Part shown: positions 1 through 6,978 of the stretch, piece after piece | How the letters are laid out: each line of letters opens with the position of its first letter | Position numbering within the stretch: position 1 is the stretch's first letter | Assembly (NCBI GenBank): GCA_003645605.1 | Contig: QNAY01000053.1 | Span: 1-7,739 of the forward strand | Length of the DNA stretch: 7,739 nucleotides | Origin: Thermodesulfobacteriota bacterium | Lineage (GTDB): Bacteria; Desulfobacterota; Dissulfuribacteria; Dissulfuribacterales; UBA3076 | Reading direction: 5' to 3' | Program-made: the position numbers and the translations under genes | The notes under the pieces: generated by a model | The model's database searches: none | What the model saw: only the letters and a program-made list of their open reading frames with translations | What the model was told of the DNA's origin: nothing

Positions 1-1016
1 CTCTGATCCTGGATGAATTTCAGGAATTTTACGCGATCAACACAGCCATCTATTCGGAAATTCAGCACCTGTGGGACATTAATAAAGATCAGTCCCAACT
101 CAACCTGATCTGCATCGGCTCGGTCTACTCCCTGATAAACAAGATTTTTCAAAACTCAAAAGAGCCTCTCTTTGGCAGAGCTGATCGAATACTTTACCTG
201 AAGCCATTCTCTATAATGACAATCAGCCATATCCTGGCCGACTATAATCGGCCGGAACCAGCCACTCTTTTTGACTGGTATGTCCTCACCGGTGGCATGC
301 CGAAATATATGGACATCCTGGCCACTAATACCGACGGTTCCTTCGACGACATGATCGACTTTATGGTAGCGGACTATTCCCCTTTTCTCCAGGAAGGAAA
401 AAATCTACTGATTGAAGAATTCGGCAAAGAATATGGAACTTATTTTTCCATTCTCGAATTGATCAGTATGGGCAAAACCGGCCGTAGCGAAATCGAATCA
501 ATTATGGAGCGAAAAATAGGTGGATATCTGGCTCGGCTCGAAGATGATTACAACTTGATTGAGAGAGTGCGGCCGATAAATGCCAAGCCGAGCGGCAGGC
601 TGCTCAAATATAGACTTAATGATCATTTCCTGAAATTCTGGTTCCGCTTTATTCATCGAAACTGGAGCGCTGTTGAGGCAGGCAATTTTAATTATATAAA
701 ACAGGTACTCAAGCGTGATTACCAGACATACTGCGGACGCCTTCTCGAGCGTTTTTTTCAGGATCTTTTTTCCTTAACCGGTGACTATAATCGGATCGGC
801 TCATACTGGGACAAAAAAAATCTTGATGAAATCGATCTTGTGGCCATAAATGATCTTGAGAAAATAATTGTCATGGCTGAGATCAAGCTGAACAAAGAGC
901 GCATTAACATGCGAATATTAAAAGAAAAATCGAAACATCTTCTGGCATCTTTCCCTAACTATAAACCCATGTGGCTGGCCCTCGGGTTAGAAGATGTTCC
1001 TTCTTACTTACTTTAA
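1..1016 (+). CDS. Archaeal-type AAA ATPase with DUF234 C-terminal domain, 5'-truncated
   Basis: The frame is open from base 3 to a TAA at 1014-1016, giving 337 visible residues. The ATG at 216 is internal, not the real start. The visible part opens with a Walker B-type strand (LILDEFQEF), followed by a sensor-like strand (ICIGSVYSLI) and the PLFGRADRILYLKPF stretch typical of this ATPase family. The Walker A half lies left of the window; family members are usually about 450-470 residues. A winged-helix-like middle region leads to a DUF234-type C-terminus. There IDLVAIN followed by MAEIKLN (Asp278, Glu293 and Lys295 of the visible part) matches the D...ExK core of PD-(D/E)XK nucleases, a fold already proposed for DUF234. 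Cellular role is unknown for most members, so I assign none. It converges with the sigma factor gene and appears unrelated to the TonB operon. Confidence 0.85.
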   Translation, partial: LILDEFQEFYAINTAIYSEIQHLWDINKDQSQLNLICIGSVYSLINKIFQNSKEPLFGRADRILYLKPFSIMTISHILADYNRPEPATLFDWYVLTGGMPKYMDILATNTDGSFDDMIDFMVADYSPFLQEGKNLLIEEFGKEYGTYFSILELISMGKTGRSEIESIMERKIGGYLARLEDDYNLIERVRPINAKPSGRLLKYRLNDHFLKFWFRFIHRNWSAVEAGNFNYIKQVLKRDYQTYCGRLLERFFQDLFSLTGDYNRIGSYWDKKNLDEIDLVAINDLEKIIVMAEIKLNKERINMRILKEKSKHLLASFPNYKPMWLALGLEDVPSYLL

Positions 1017-1041
1017 AACAGGTTGGGAGAGAAAAAAGGGG

Positions 1042-1539
1042 TCAGGGCAGACGTTTGCGAAGAAAGAGAAGGGGGTTGACCATATGATTTTCAACGGTCT
1101 TGGGTGAGATATTCAACTGCCTGGCGATTTCTTTGTGAGACAGACCTTTGAAGCGGTGCATGATGAACACCTCTTTGCACCGGGCCGGAAGTTCGTTGAG
1201 AACACGGAGGGCATTGTCACGTGTTTGTTGAATTTCCAAGGCCTTCTCAGGGCCAAGGGCTTGTGAAAAAACTTGTTTATCGGCCTCAGTGGCCATGCAG
1301 CGGGCACGAACGGCCCGCCTGCGCTTGATTTCCCTGACCAGGTTCTGCGTGGTCCGCCAGATATACGCATCCGGGAAATCCAGCTTGGCTGTGCCGTTAT
1401 AGCGAATTAGTCTCATGAATACTTCCTGGGCTCCATCCGCAGCATCTTCATGAGACCCAAGCTTTTTTAAAAAGAAATGATAAAGGCTGCGATAACGATT
1501 CTCGTAAAGTTGAATAACCAGTTCGTTTTCTTGGTCCAT
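1042..1539 (-). CDS. ECF-type RNA polymerase sigma factor (FecI-like)
   Basis: The 165-residue product has the two-domain layout of group 4 (ECF) sigma factors. Region 2 spans about residues 10-76, with the acidic core-binding segment DAADGAQEVFMRL and an aromatic-rich stretch DAYIWRTTQNLVREIKRR. Region 4 spans about 105-163, with the helix-turn-helix LSHKEIARQLNISPKTVENH used for -35 recognition. The length is normal and nothing is missing. The ATG lies 18 nt after the stop of the TPR gene, with only a weak ribosome site, so it is probably the last gene of the tonB operon. FecI-like factors usually control ferric-siderophore receptor genes and are held by a FecR anti-sigma protein. Neither partner is seen here, so the target is inferred only from context. 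It could also belong to another small ECF group. Confidence 0.88.
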   Translation of the reverse strand: MDQENELVIQLYENRYRSLYHFFLKKLGSHEDAADGAQEVFMRLIRYNGTAKLDFPDAYIWRTTQNLVREIKRRRAVRARCMATEADKQVFSQALGPEKALEIQQTRDNALRVLNELPARCKEVFIMHRFKGLSHKEIARQLNISPKTVENHMVNPLLFLRKRLP

Positions 1540-1557
1540 AGAAAATTCTCAACTGGA

Positions 1558-2814
1558 TTATTTCCATTTGGCCAACTGCACCAGCATTCGTTCGGCATCC
1601 TTTTTCTGTTTGGTAAAACGGCTTGCCTTTTGAAAGGCCTTCCTGGCCGATTTTATGTTGTCCTGCTGCAAGGCGCAGTAGCCCATCATGACGTGAGGTC
1701 TACCGTCCTTGGGATTTAGCTTGGCACACCTTTCAAAGGCGTGATAAGCATAATCAAAGTTTCTTTTGCCATAAAGCAGTTGGTCTTTCATGAAACAGAG
1801 TTTCGCATCCGGCTCTTGGCTGATGGCCTCATCGAGCACTTCCATGGCTCTGTCCTGCTTGTGGGCCGCTATATAGGCCGAGGCAAGTTTTTCCTTTTTG
1901 ACGGCCTTTCCACAAAGGCTCGTGGCCTTCTCATAATATCCGGCTGCCTTCACAGGGACTCCGATGACGTTGTAGAGGTCTCCGAGAAGCACTATTTCCT
2001 GCTCCTTGGGGACAGTTAAATAGGAATAAATCGTCAGGGCCTCCGCGGCGTACGAGTAGTCGCCTTTTTGCAAATGGAATTGGGCAAGAAGCTTCCTCCA
2101 GCGTGGATCATCCCCTTGTTCTTCAAGAAGCCGGTGAATGAGCTTAAAGGCCTTATCATCCTGTTTTAGATCCATGTAAACCCTTAACAGGGCCTCAAGC
2201 CATTCGGATTTGGGACTTCCTGCCTTTCCCGAGGCAAGGAGCTCCAGGTGGGGAAGGGCCTTACCTGCCTTTTTACCTATCAGATAGGAGACAGAGGCAT
2301 AATAGAGGATGGAGCCATCCTTTGTTTCACTGGTTTCATACCCCTGGAGAAAGGCGTCCCCAGCCTCGATGTAGTTCTCCAGATCAAGTTGGATTTTCCC
2401 GAGATTCTGCCATGCCACGGAATAGCCGGGGTTTAATACCAGTGTTTTTTTATAATGAGCAAGGGCCTCTCTGCTTTTGCCCGACAAGGTCAGAAAGTTG
2501 GCCAGATGGAATTCCAGCAGATAATGATTTTTTTTCGGGTTTTCTTTGATAAACGTCCTTAAAATTTCCGCAGTCCCTCTATTGTCCTTGTTTAGCTCCA
2601 CTGCCTGCTGGGCCTTATACAGGGCACGGTGGGCCGCCATGGAAAGCCTGGGGGGTTCCCATGCGGCCGCTGACGGCAGGAAAGCGCACTGCAGAAAAAG
2701 AACACAAAGGCTCAAGATAATATATTTCGTAATGCTCTTTACCGGCTGGACACTGAATATTGACCATGCGGAAAATTCCCATGGACAGTAAAGGAGTTTT
2801 CTATGCGGATTCAC
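1558..2814 (-). CDS. TPR-repeat protein of the TonB2-type operon, secreted or membrane-anchored
   Basis: I chose the GTG at 2814, giving 418 residues. It follows the tonB stop by 11 nt and has a good ribosome site (GAGGGA) just upstream. A longer ATG form from 2862 (434 residues) would overlap the end of tonB and has no comparable site. Residues about 31-51 are hydrophobic and end in SAAAW, so this is a signal peptide or an N-terminal anchor preceded by an unusually long, about 30-residue leader. Tetratricopeptide repeats fill the rest. The clearest run is the pair from about residue 98 (EFHLANFLTLSGKSREALAH, then AWQNLGKIQLDLENYIEAGD), and another stands at the C-terminus around KLNPKDGRPHVMMGYCALQQ. 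TPRs are protein-binding scaffolds. Genes like this sit just after tonB in TonB2 clusters, so a periplasmic role with TonB or TtpC is plausible but not shown. Confidence 0.85.
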   Translation of the reverse strand: MNPHRKLLYCPWEFSAWSIFSVQPVKSITKYIILSLCVLFLQCAFLPSAAAWEPPRLSMAAHRALYKAQQAVELNKDNRGTAEILRTFIKENPKKNHYLLEFHLANFLTLSGKSREALAHYKKTLVLNPGYSVAWQNLGKIQLDLENYIEAGDAFLQGYETSETKDGSILYYASVSYLIGKKAGKALPHLELLASGKAGSPKSEWLEALLRVYMDLKQDDKAFKLIHRLLEEQGDDPRWRKLLAQFHLQKGDYSYAAEALTIYSYLTVPKEQEIVLLGDLYNVIGVPVKAAGYYEKATSLCGKAVKKEKLASAYIAAHKQDRAMEVLDEAISQEPDAKLCFMKDQLLYGKRNFDYAYHAFERCAKLNPKDGRPHVMMGYCALQQDNIKSARKAFQKASRFTKQKKDAERMLVQLAKWK

Positions 2815-2825
2815 GGTCTTCCCTC

Positions 2826-3470
2826 TTACTCCAGATCGAATTCTATAACTGTAGACACCCATGTGTTTACGGCCTTGCCGCCGAGTTCTCCGGGAGTAAA
2901 TTTCCAGGAAGGAAGCGCCTTCAACACGCTTTCGTCAAATATTCCCGGCGGGTTTGACTCGAGTATGGTCACGCGGTTCACCCGGCCCGCCGCGTCCACG
3001 AGAAACTTTACCTTTACACTTCCCTCAATGCCGAGCCGTTTGGCCCTGAAAGGATATAGCGGTTTCATCCGGAAGACAGTCATGGGTAACTGGTCCACCT
3101 CACCCTGATCGAAGAAATCCATAATCGGCTCAGGCTCCGGAGGCGCAACCGCCATGCCCATGTCGAGTTTCGGGTTTATCTCAAAGCTTAGATCAGGCAT
3201 CTCCAGCTTGAGTTGCCTGGGCTTAGGGACCTGCTGACTCAGCTTGGGTAGGACCTCGGGCGGTGGTTTTTCCCTTTCCGGTGGTTTCTCTTCCCGGGGT
3301 TCTTCCATTTCAGGTCTGATCCTTATAAAATTAAGCGAGGTGATTTCCTCATAGGCCCTTTCGACTGAGTTTCTATCAAGCAGAAGGGGCAAAAGGGCAA
3401 ACAGGCAGACGTTAATCAGAAGGGCCATGGAAACCGCAGGTGCAACTCCGTTTATTGGCCTTTCAAACAT
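2826..3470 (-). CDS. tonB: TonB energy-transducing protein (TonB2 type)
   Basis: TonB carries proton-motive energy from the ExbB/ExbD channel to outer-membrane receptors. The 214-residue product has a short cytoplasmic N-terminus, one membrane helix (about 9-31, VAPAVSMALLINVCLFALLP), a Pro/Glu/Lys-rich periplasmic spacer (about 53-115) and a C-terminal receptor-contacting domain (about 138-214). That domain carries YPFRAKRLGIEGSVKVKF, GRVNRVTILES and WKFTP, as in the TonB_C family. The spacer is shorter than in E. coli TonB, as usual for TonB2 proteins. I prefer the ATG at 3470 because GAGGTGAAGGA lies directly upstream. A GTG at 3479 would add three residues but falls inside that ribosome site. 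The gene overlaps the end of exbD by 8 nt, implying coupled translation. Confidence 0.94.
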   Translation of the reverse strand: MFERPINGVAPAVSMALLINVCLFALLPLLLDRNSVERAYEEITSLNFIRIRPEMEEPREEKPPEREKPPPEVLPKLSQQVPKPRQLKLEMPDLSFEINPKLDMGMAVAPPEPEPIMDFFDQGEVDQLPMTVFRMKPLYPFRAKRLGIEGSVKVKFLVDAAGRVNRVTILESNPPGIFDESVLKALPSWKFTPGELGGKAVNTWVSTVIEFDLE

Positions 3471-3885
3471 TTCCTTCACCTCTGGATGCTGCGATGCTCA
3501 CATTCTTTGCCCCTGCCAACCGGCACTGATCCATTACACGGATTACTACGCCGGTGCGGCTTCCCTTGTCCGCCACAATCACGACTGCTCCTTCCGGATT
3601 TTCCGCAAGGGATCTTTCAATATGGGCACGCACGCTCCGGATATCGATATGCTTTTTCTCAAAAAAGACCCGTCCATCTGAATCCACTCCGATAAGGATG
3701 TTGCCCCTTTCCTTGAGAACCGCGGTGGAGGCAGTAGGACGCTGCACATCCACCCCTGTCTCCTTTACGAAACTGGTAGTAACCATGAAGAATATCAGCA
3801 GCAGGAAAACAAGATCGATGAGCGGGGCCATGTTGACCCCGGCGGTTGCATCTCTCTGACGCAATCTGCTGCGAATACTTATCAT
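3463..3885 (-). CDS. exbD: ExbD/TolR-family biopolymer transport protein
   Basis: ExbD is the proton-channel subunit that works with ExbB to energise TonB. The 140-residue product has a short basic cytoplasmic start and a single membrane helix at about 20-40. The helix carries the conserved aspartate of the family (Asp24 within NMAPLIDLVFLLLIFFMVTT), equivalent to the essential Asp25 of E. coli ExbD. A periplasmic domain follows (about 45-135), ending in the typical VVIVADKGSRTGVVIRVMD and a short tail. The ATG directly follows the exbB stop (TGA-ATG, no gap), with AAGAGG about 10 nt upstream. Placement between exbB and tonB separates it from TolR. Confidence 0.95.
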   Translation of the reverse strand: MISIRSRLRQRDATAGVNMAPLIDLVFLLLIFFMVTTSFVKETGVDVQRPTASTAVLKERGNILIGVDSDGRVFFEKKHIDIRSVRAHIERSLAENPEGAVVIVADKGSRTGVVIRVMDQCRLAGAKNVSIAASRGEGNV

Positions 3886-4476
3886 TCACACATACCTCTT
3901 GAGCGTCAACACGAGTTCATTCAGGCTGCCTTCCATGCGGTTGTTTCTGCGATTGAGCATCTCGCTCATGAACAGCCCAGGAATGGCCACCAGGAGACCG
4001 CTCTGAGTAGTGATAAGGGCCTCTGAAATGCCCCCTGCCATAGCCTTGGCGTTGCCCGTGCCGAATATGCCTATCACGTCAAAGGTGGTCATCATCCCGG
4101 TGATTGTGCCCAGAAGACCAAATAGTGGAGCCACAGCTGCCAGTATGGCAATGACCGAAAGGTTGCGCTTGAGCATCAGGCGCTCCTGCATGGCCCCATG
4201 CTCAATGAGGCTCTTATCCAGCCGGTTTCTGACCGTGCGCCTTTTTAGAAAATTATTGACGATTCTGCTGCGAAGCCCTTCGGTTTTAAGAAGTGTGCCT
4301 TGTATTTTCAGCGCTTCAACGGCCTCTCCAAGGCTGAGATCACTGCGGCCCATCCTGCGAAAGTAGAACATCCTTTCCAGAATCAACGCCCACATCCAGA
4401 CGGAGGTCAGGATGAGAGGGACCATGACCGGTCCTCCCTGAAGGAGATATTCATATGTCTTTGAAATGAATTCCAT
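3886..4476 (-). CDS. exbB: ExbB-family proton channel protein (short ExbB)
   Basis: This is a MotA/TolQ/ExbB-family inner-membrane protein that forms the multimeric channel housing ExbD. The 196 residues give three membrane helices at about 15-37 (GGPVMVPLILTSVWMWALIL), 105-128 (SVIAILAAVAPLFGLLGTIT) and 150-172 (SEALITTQSGLLVAIPGLFM), with the family signature APLFGLLGTITGMMTTF and AMAGGISEALITT. It lacks a signal peptide and periplasmic extension, unlike the longer paralogue just upstream. Its ATG shares one base with the TGA of the restored ttpC frame (TGATG), a classic coupling junction, and its stop abuts the exbD start. Two ExbB paralogues side by side are the hallmark of the TonB2/TtpC layout. 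Confidence 0.95.
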   Translation of the reverse strand: MEFISKTYEYLLQGGPVMVPLILTSVWMWALILERMFYFRRMGRSDLSLGEAVEALKIQGTLLKTEGLRSRIVNNFLKRRTVRNRLDKSLIEHGAMQERLMLKRNLSVIAILAAVAPLFGLLGTITGMMTTFDVIGIFGTGNAKAMAGGISEALITTQSGLLVAIPGLFMSEMLNRRNNRMEGSLNELVLTLKRYV

Positions 4477-5854
4477 CAGTGACCATTTCGCATGATGATA
4501 TTGGTCAGGGCCACGGCCTTTTCCTCCATGTCTCCGATGACGTGATCCACCCGGCGGCTGAGGAATGTGTGCGCAAGCATAATGGGGATGGCCACGGCCA
4601 CCAGCATTGTGGTGACCAGGGCCTCAGAGATGCCGCCTGCCATCATGCGGGGATCTCCGGTGCCGTAAGGGTGATGACGTGAAAGGTACTGATCATCCCG
4701 GTGACAGTGCCGAGAAGGCCCAGCAGCGGGGCAATTGCGGCCAGAATGTTGAGCACGGGCAAATATCGTTCAAGCTGCGGGACCTCCTTTAAAACTCCTT
4801 CCTGGAGGATGCTCTCAAGGCTCTCCCTGTCTTCTTTCCGGGCATCCAATCCACATCTCAGGACATTGGAGCAGGGCTGCCCCTGGCCGGTGCTCACGAT
4901 GGTCTCACATTCCCTCCATCTTCCTTCTGAGGCATGCTCATTGACTTTTCCCATAATCAGGTCGGTATTTTTATGGACCCTGGCCAAAAAAAGCGTACGC
5001 TCGATAACGATCAAAAGCGCAAAAAAACCAATGGCCATAATGGGCCACACAATCGGGCCGCCTTGTTTAATGCGCTCAAACAGGGTGGGCCTGTGCGTGA
5101 TCTGCCGGAGCGCCGCACCGCCGGAAAAGTCGAGGGTCACGTCCTCTGTCTCTCCCTTCATGTATTTCGAAAGGTTCTTCCTCTCCGACCGTGAAGGAAG
5201 TGCGGACAGGGCAAAAAGTTGATGACTGCCCGGGGGAAAATTCAGAAAACCAGTGTCGCCGCCCGCTTCATAAGCAGCGGTGAATTTCCCAATGGTCAGG
5301 ATATTTCCTTCCCGTATTGTCCCGCTGTGGTCCACAAAGGAATCCCAGCGCAGGACCACCTCCCCTGAAAGCGACATCTCCTTCAACAAAAGGTCGGTCA
5401 AGGCCTTCATGTCGTCCAGCCCAGGGAAGCGTTCCTTGTTCAGGACAGGCCTGACGTCATTAAGACGCTCTGGAAAACGGGCAGTGAAAAAGGACTGTTC
5501 AAGCACGCCCTCCAGGTCTCTGGCCACGACCCTTACCGTGCCGGCAAGCTCCCTCATGTCCATTTCATCGCCCGACTGCTGCTGCACGAGCTCCGCCTTC
5601 TTTTTTCGCAGGTTTTCCAGCTTGCTGCTCATGGCCTTGATATCGGCCTTGAGCCCCTTAACCTCGGACGTGATCCGGGAAATTTCATTCTCAAGAGAGG
5701 TCCGGTTTCCGGTTATCCGTTTTGCACTTTCCTCAGCTTCAGCCAGCGCAGCATCTCGGTCGGTCTTAGCCTTTATGGTGGCTTCACGCATGTCCTGTGC
5801 ATAGGCAGGAAGAGTAAAGAGGAAAATCCCCATGAGAATCAAAGCGTATCTCAT
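4476..5854 (-). CDS. ttpC: TtpC-like long ExbB-family protein, interrupted by a one-base frame break
   Basis: The uninterrupted frame runs from the ATG at 5854 to a TGA at 4643-4645 (403 residues). It has a signal peptide (about 1-20, ending AYA), a periplasmic coiled coil (about 30-95), a globular region (about 100-250), a membrane helix (265-292, GGPIVWPIMAIGFFALLIVI), a cytoplasmic loop and a second helix with the ExbB signature APLLGLLGTVTGMISTF (375-391). Homology then stops after VITL. Stepping back one base near 4667 restores YGTGDPRMMAGGISEALVTT and the last membrane helix, for about 459 residues ending at TGA 4476-4478. The restored frame has no stops and overlaps the exbB start, so it is the ancestral frame. 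Vibrio TtpC is essential for TonB2 function. The break may be a sequencing error, a recent mutation or, less likely, recoding. The start overlaps the DUF3450 stop (ATGA). Confidence 0.9.
4643..4670 (-). other. Frame break in the ttpC-like gene and premature stop
   Basis: Codons up to CTT at 4669-4667 match the family (FHVITL). The next in-frame codons read TAPEIPA and then stop at 4645-4643. The minus-one frame from TAC at 4667 reads YGTGDPRMM, the sequence expected by comparison with FGTGNAKAM in the neighbouring ExbB. One missing base, for example a T in CTTTAC, explains it. The bases ACCCTTACGG do not form a standard slippery heptamer in the original frame. Confidence 0.85.
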
Positions 5855-6681
5855 GGCACCACGATCCTGCCTATGGGAAGCCTGACCAGATCAACGGTCC
5901 GCTGTTTGCGGGCCATATCTACGGCCTTGTTGATTTTCTGTCTGTACCTTGAGGGCAATTCTATCCACTGCCCTGCTGTTCTGTCGTAATGGCCTACCAT
6001 TTTTCCATCAGGGCTCTGGCAGAACAGGGAAAGCCTGCCCAGTCTAAAAATATCCATAGGGATCGGCTGCCCTTCAATATCCACGGTTTCCTGATACACC
6101 TCAACGGTCCATCCGTATTCGGTCTCAACCTGAAGGGCTTCCATGACCCGCCGGTATTTTTCAGCTGCGGTCTTTTCAGAATGGGAAAGTGTGTCGCTGA
6201 TGGAAGCCAGCCGCGCTTCGCGCTCCTCTTTTAAGAAAGGGAGGTCTTGTTGGATAAATGCTTCAAGCTCGGTTACTACAGAGGCCAGATATGATTCGAG
6301 GCCTTCTCTTATTCGCGCTGCCTCCCTGATCTTACGCTTCGCCTCGGCTATCAAGGCCTGTTCGGTTTCGATGGCCCTTATGGTCCTGTCTTTTACCTCG
6401 GACAGGTGTTCCCTCTCGGCCTCAAGAGATCTGAGCCTGGCCGTGAGTTCAGCCTTCTTTCCTGCCCATGCATCCTCTTCCTTCTGGGTCTCCTTGCGTA
6501 CCTCTACGGTTTCCGAAACTCCGCCCAGAAGACGGTCCGCCCCGGTCTCAGCCGGGGCGGACCATGCTGGGTGGAACGCGGAGGAGGTGAGTAAGAAGGA
6601 AAGAACGAGAAATGCCAGGCAACAGGGCTTTGAGCGCACACCAATCTTGTTTTTGCTTAAAATAACAATCAACAACTGCAC
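5851..6681 (-). CDS. DUF3450 family periplasmic coiled-coil protein
   Basis: This first gene of the operon encodes up to 276 residues. A hydrophobic segment at about 20-36 and small residues at 41-44 (SAPA) indicate a signal peptide, so the mature protein should be periplasmic. Residues about 55-125 form a charged coiled coil rich in Glu, Lys and Arg. The C-terminal part (about 190-276) carries the DUF3450 pattern, including GRLSLFCQSPDGKMVGHYD, then W-I-E-L and a final LPIGRIVVP. No biochemical role is established, but family members regularly precede ttpC-type genes, suggesting a partner of the TtpC periplasmic domain. The start is uncertain. GTG at 6681 overlaps its own AAGGGG ribosome site. 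TTG at 6675 or 6672 would be better spaced. GTG at 6639 would give a compact signal peptide. The stop overlaps the ttpC start by 4 nt. Confidence 0.88.
   Translation of the reverse strand: MQLLIVILSKNKIGVRSKPCCLAFLVLSFLLTSSAFHPAWSAPAETGADRLLGGVSETVEVRKETQKEEDAWAGKKAELTARLRSLEAEREHLSEVKDRTIRAIETEQALIAEAKRKIREAARIREGLESYLASVVTELEAFIQQDLPFLKEEREARLASISDTLSHSEKTAAEKYRRVMEALQVETEYGWTVEVYQETVDIEGQPIPMDIFRLGRLSLFCQSPDGKMVGHYDRTAGQWIELPSRYRQKINKAVDMARKQRTVDLVRLPIGRIVVP
6534..6563. repeat. Perfect 12-bp GC-rich inverted repeat with 6-nt loop inside the DUF3450 gene
   Basis: GGTCCGCCCCGG at 6534-6545 is exactly complementary to CCGGGGCGGACC at 6552-6563, around the loop TCTCAG. In the minus-strand mRNA this forms a very stable hairpin near the signal-peptide cleavage region, about 120-150 nt after the start. 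No T-run follows, so it is not an intrinsic terminator. It may affect translation or pausing, or be a remnant of a palindromic repeat. Confidence 0.85.
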
Positions 6682-6776
6682 CCCTTAGCTACTTTGAACA
6701 AGGCATTTGTTGCATAAATCCCCTTATCCAAAGTCAGCCCAACTTCCCTCTAAAAACTTATTGCGACACAGACGCA
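6682..6776 (-). promoter_or_regulatory. Presumed 5' leader of the operon mRNA with a small start-stop frame
   Basis: This stretch would be the untranslated leader of the operon. It contains the motif TAAGGGG twice, at 6726-6720 and 6687-6681, each a possible ribosome site. The first precedes an ATG at 6715 that opens an eight-codon frame (MQQMPCSK) ending with TAG at 6691-6689. The second lies immediately before the DUF3450 start codons. A weak hairpin (AACAA/TTGTT, 6697-6711) overlaps the small frame. Leader-peptide function is only a possibility. Confidence 0.25.
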
Positions 6777-6804
6777 TTAATAACAGTAAAAATCGGGTTG
6801 TCAA
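6777..6804 (-). promoter_or_regulatory. Putative sigma70-type promoter of the tonB operon
   Basis: On the minus strand a perfect TTGACA (-35, 6804-6799) is followed after 16 bp by TATTAA (-10, 6782-6777; 4 of 6 consensus bases). Transcription would begin near 6770 and leave a leader of roughly 90 nt before the DUF3450 start. The spacing and position suit the whole operon. I see no GGAA-type ECF -35 element at a matching place, so self-activation by the operon's own sigma factor is not supported by eye. Confidence 0.5.
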
Positions 6805-6978
6805 GAGGTTTTGTAGAGCGACCCTGTGCGCTGGTTACTCATGATCATCAGGAAAAGCAACGACTAGTGCACCGTATTAAAAATATTACATCAAATGCTG
6901 GCAAGATAAAATCTCCCTATATTTCGACAATATCATATATAATAGAAAACAATATCAGTCATGGTTGCTACTATTTCC
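6805..6978. other. AT-rich divergent intergenic region, no gene seen
   Basis: No convincing coding frame is present between the two divergent promoters. A 63-codon plus-strand frame (6798-6989) has no family resemblance, no ribosome site and low-complexity content. The stretch holds an 8-bp palindrome ATGATCAT (6841-6848), a TATAAT at 6938-6943 without a good -35 element, and a 9-bp direct repeat described separately. No Fur-box-like 19-mer was recognised. Confidence 0.5.
6927..6957. repeat. 9-bp direct repeat ACAATATCA, two copies 22 bp apart
   Basis: ACAATATCA occurs at 6927-6935 and again at 6949-6957, about two helical turns apart and on either side of a TATAAT. It lies upstream of the rightward HTH gene, so the copies could be paired protein-binding sites or element-end repeats. 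Short AT-rich repeats can also arise by chance. Confidence 0.35.

Noticed and set aside
1017..1041. Intrinsic terminator between the convergent ATPase and sigma genes
   Set aside because: The minus strand has a T-run (CCCCTTTTTT), but the only stem before it is three base pairs (GTC/GAC). No hairpin-plus-T-tract is convincing on either strand.
1033..1047. AAAAAAGGGGTCAGGG as a repeat-element remnant
   Set aside because: The string is reminiscent of short repeats near REP-associated transposases, but only one copy is in the window, and it overlaps the sigma gene's stop.
2815..2862. Longer TPR protein starting at ATG 2862
   Set aside because: It would overlap the end of tonB by 37 nt and lacks a good ribosome site, whereas GTG 2814 has GAGGGA at good spacing. 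The added residues are not needed for the signal sequence.
4660..4675. Programmed -1 ribosomal frameshift as the explanation for the ttpC break
   Set aside because: The zero-frame codons ACC CTT do not re-pair well as CAC CCT in the minus-one frame, and no X-XXY-YYZ heptamer or obvious stimulatory stem was seen. An indel is simpler, so recoding is kept only as an outside possibility.
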